Source: Scenedesmus sp. ARA3
Taxonomy: Eukaryota; Chlorophyta; Chlorophyceae; Sphaeropleales; Scenedesmaceae
Assembly (NCBI GenBank): GCA_004335835.1
Contig: RWJK01000098.1
Span: 1 to 52,045 of the forward strand
Reading direction: 5' to 3'
Length of the DNA stretch: 52,045 nucleotides
Shown: in pieces, positions 49,861-52,045 of the stretch
How the letters are laid out: every line of letters starts with the position of its first letter
Position numbering within the stretch: the stretch's first letter is position 1
Program-made: the position numbers and the translations under genes
Notes under the pieces: generated by a model
What the model saw: the letters and a program-made list of their open reading frames with translations, nothing else
Database searches by the model: none
Told to the model about the DNA's origin: nothing

Positions 49861-52045
49861 GATAAACAACATGTGGAGGTTGAGAGGGAGAGGGGAGGCT
49901 GGGTTGTATGGTTGGAGCTGTGCTGTGTCTGCAGCGCTTGTCGGGTGCTTGTTGGGGGCAGTATGGTTGGCAGTGTTTGGACTGGCTTGCTGGTGTACAT
50001 GATGTTAGGGAAGGTGGCTGCGGGTGTGATGGTGTGAGCACTCACACAAGGTGATTGCAGCGCAGCAGCAGCGAGCTTGATGTTGCGAGAGAGGCGACTA
50101 CAGAAGTTGATGCTCTTTTTGAGTGGTGCATGGTGGTGTGGTGCATGGTGGTTTGACAACGTGTTGCATGCGCTTGTGCGTCTGCATGCATCTCCTGTCT
50201 CTGCCGTGCCGTCAGTGGGTTGTGGTGCAGCGTGTGTGTTGTTTGTGGACTGCATGGTGTGTGATACTTTCTAGCTGCGGTTGATAGCTCGCTGTATTTG
50301 TGTGTTTGCGGCTGCAGCTTGCTATAGCACTTGCTGGTAGCTAGCTTTTGCTGGTGCCATCTTAGTGCCTGCATATGCATCTTGCTGCTTTGTGGTCCTT
50401 GTGCTGGGTGGTGGCAGGGACATGTGGTAGCAGCCATCACATCGCGTTTTGATTTGTCGACAGATGCGTGTTTGAGTGACAGCTCTCTGACAGTTATAGG
50501 ACTGCTTGCATGGACAAGACAGCCCTGTGGTAGTACTTGCGGGATCTTGTTGGCCTGTTGGACAACTGAGTGCAAGTGCACAGTGTCTGACGTGGCTGAC
50601 AACACAACACGTGACGTGAGGCTGCGTTCCAGTTTGGCACCACCGTACACAGCCGCGTGTGTTGCAGCATTTGTGGTATAAGAAACACTGTGGACTAGCT
50701 ATGCGCGCTCTTGGATATGCATTGGTGCTGTGTACATGTCACTGCTGCCAGCCATCTGGTGTTGCAGCCTCCCGCATGCCTTGTACAGCTGCCAAATGCT
50801 CGCCAAGGCTGCTTGCACGTCAAGAATCAGGTTTGCACACTGCGCATCGAGTGCATTGTCGATCTGATGCTCGTGCACAGCTGCTGAAGTACGCCCTGCA
50901 GGCTCTTGTCCTGAAAATTGGCAGCAGTCCTGTGTACGTTATTGATGTCTCCCTTGACTGCAGCTGCACCCTGTACTTTAGCTTTGACTGCTTTGCTGAC
51001 AGCTGTGGTGATGGTTCCTGGCTTTGACGTATCAACAGTTGTACGGCACCTGCCTTGTTACATGTGCATGTGGATCAGACTGCATATGCATGAACCCTAC
51101 TGTGCACGTGCACAGCATTTCCACTGGCGGACTTGACAGAAGATAATGTTGGAAGTTGCGGAAGCGCGCAATGCTGTCGTAAAGAGACACTGCACTGGCG
51201 CAATGAATTTGGAGGCACCATTGCTGTGTGGTAGGCCTGTGCTGCTGCAACTACCTTGTGTGTCGTCACTGCTCAGGAGTTTCCAATGCATGCATGCAGT
51301 GGTGCGTCTATCTTTCTCGTGGTCTGGTATGTGCGCCCTCTGTGTACTGCCTTGCTGCATGCGTGTCTTGGCCGTGCTGTGCTGAATCACGTGATGGCAT
51401 GGGCTGTTGGCACAATGCTGTTGACGCTAGTACAGTTGCCACCTATGACTGCCTTGGAGACGAGCTCTCCCTGATATCTGCGCACTGCACCTACTGTGCT
51501 GTGCACTCTATTGCTTAATCGATCAAATTATATGCAAGAGGAGTTGATAAAGGACGAGGATCCGGATGCATCGCAGTGCTGTGTTCTGTACAGCTTGTTG
51601 TGTGGCTTGGGAGAAGCAAGCAATGGTTGATTTTGCACGTTGTTGCTGCAAAGTTTTTGTGAGGCCGGCAGTTGTCTCACCGCAGCCTTGCGCCAGTAGC
51701 TGGGCCATGAACATACTGCAATGTATTGGCATTGCCTGCACACCGTAGCTGCAGCTACGGGCCGCTGTAGGGTTTGTTTAGGCTGTAACCAAGCTCTGTT
51801 TCAACATGATGACGGTTGAGGTGCAGGTGCTCTTGAGCAACATTGTGGCGTAGTCAGCAATGATAGCAGCCATTTGCGGTAGCTGCGCATAGCCATCATC
51901 ATTATGTACTCATACAACTGCTGGGCAGTAGTTCAGCTGTGGAGGAGTACATGGCTTCACTCAAGCGTCAATAAACGTTTTCAGGTACTATCTAACTTTT
52001 CCAATGGAGAATAGCAGTGTCAGGCCGATCTGCCTAGCACTCACA
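49861..52045. other. Right-hand region, no supported gene
   Basis: About 2.2 kb with short open frames only. I see no domain, RNA gene or element. It may be the 3'UTR of the ligase gene, intergenic DNA, or an intron of a gene beyond the window. Confidence 0.5.

Overview
This is a nuclear-genome window from a eukaryotic green alga. That reading rests on ten intron-rich protein genes with GT-AG introns (two are GC-AG), proteins typical of the plant lineage (a LUX-like GARP transcription factor, a Ycf21/DUF98-type chorismate lyase, a SAND plus AT-hook regulator), long Ala/Gln/Ser homopolymers, and candidate TGTAA poly(A) signals of the chlorophyte type. A chlorophycean such as a Scenedesmus relative is my guess; the sequence alone does not prove the genus.

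Layout. Minus strand, from the left edge: FAM91-like trafficking protein (276-5683, 3' end cut off by the window), LUX-type GARP factor (6763-9464), 26S proteasome ATPase RPT6 (9809-15648), MAK32-like pfkB kinase (16004-18684), chorismate lyase (19446-22392) and PYM, the partner of Y14-Mago (22905-24984). Plus strand, diverging from PYM over a 312-bp gap: monoacylglycerol-lipase-like hydrolase (25297-28082), an unidentified multi-exon gene with a Cys-rich C-terminus (about 28603-32719), a long gene-poor stretch (32720-37660), a giant SAND/AT-hook nuclear protein (37661-47404) and a membrane RING-CH (MARCH-type) E3 ligase (48306-49732). The last 2.3 kb holds no gene I can support. The genes look like unrelated housekeeping and regulatory functions, not a pathway cluster. 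Splice phases were checked base by base, and eight complete models close without frameshift; RPT6 comes out at exactly 399 codons.

The most unusual thing here is not a gene. In nearly every multi-exon gene the introns carry tandem, diverged copies of the edges of the flanking exons. Downstream of an exon there are repeated copies of its 3' end with its donor site; upstream of the next exon there are repeated copies of that exon's 5' end with its acceptor. The real edge is always the one continuous with the rest of the exon. Copy spacing, measured at splice edges, is about 100-145 bp (132, 132-133 and 133 bp in one RPT6 array). A second layer is strand-asymmetric CTG/CAG triplets: CTG on the sense strand inside introns, often abutting the 3' splice site, and CAG/GCA on the sense strand in coding exons, giving Gln and Ala runs. 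A short inverted-repeat element with an assembly gap lies in an intron of the chorismate lyase gene.
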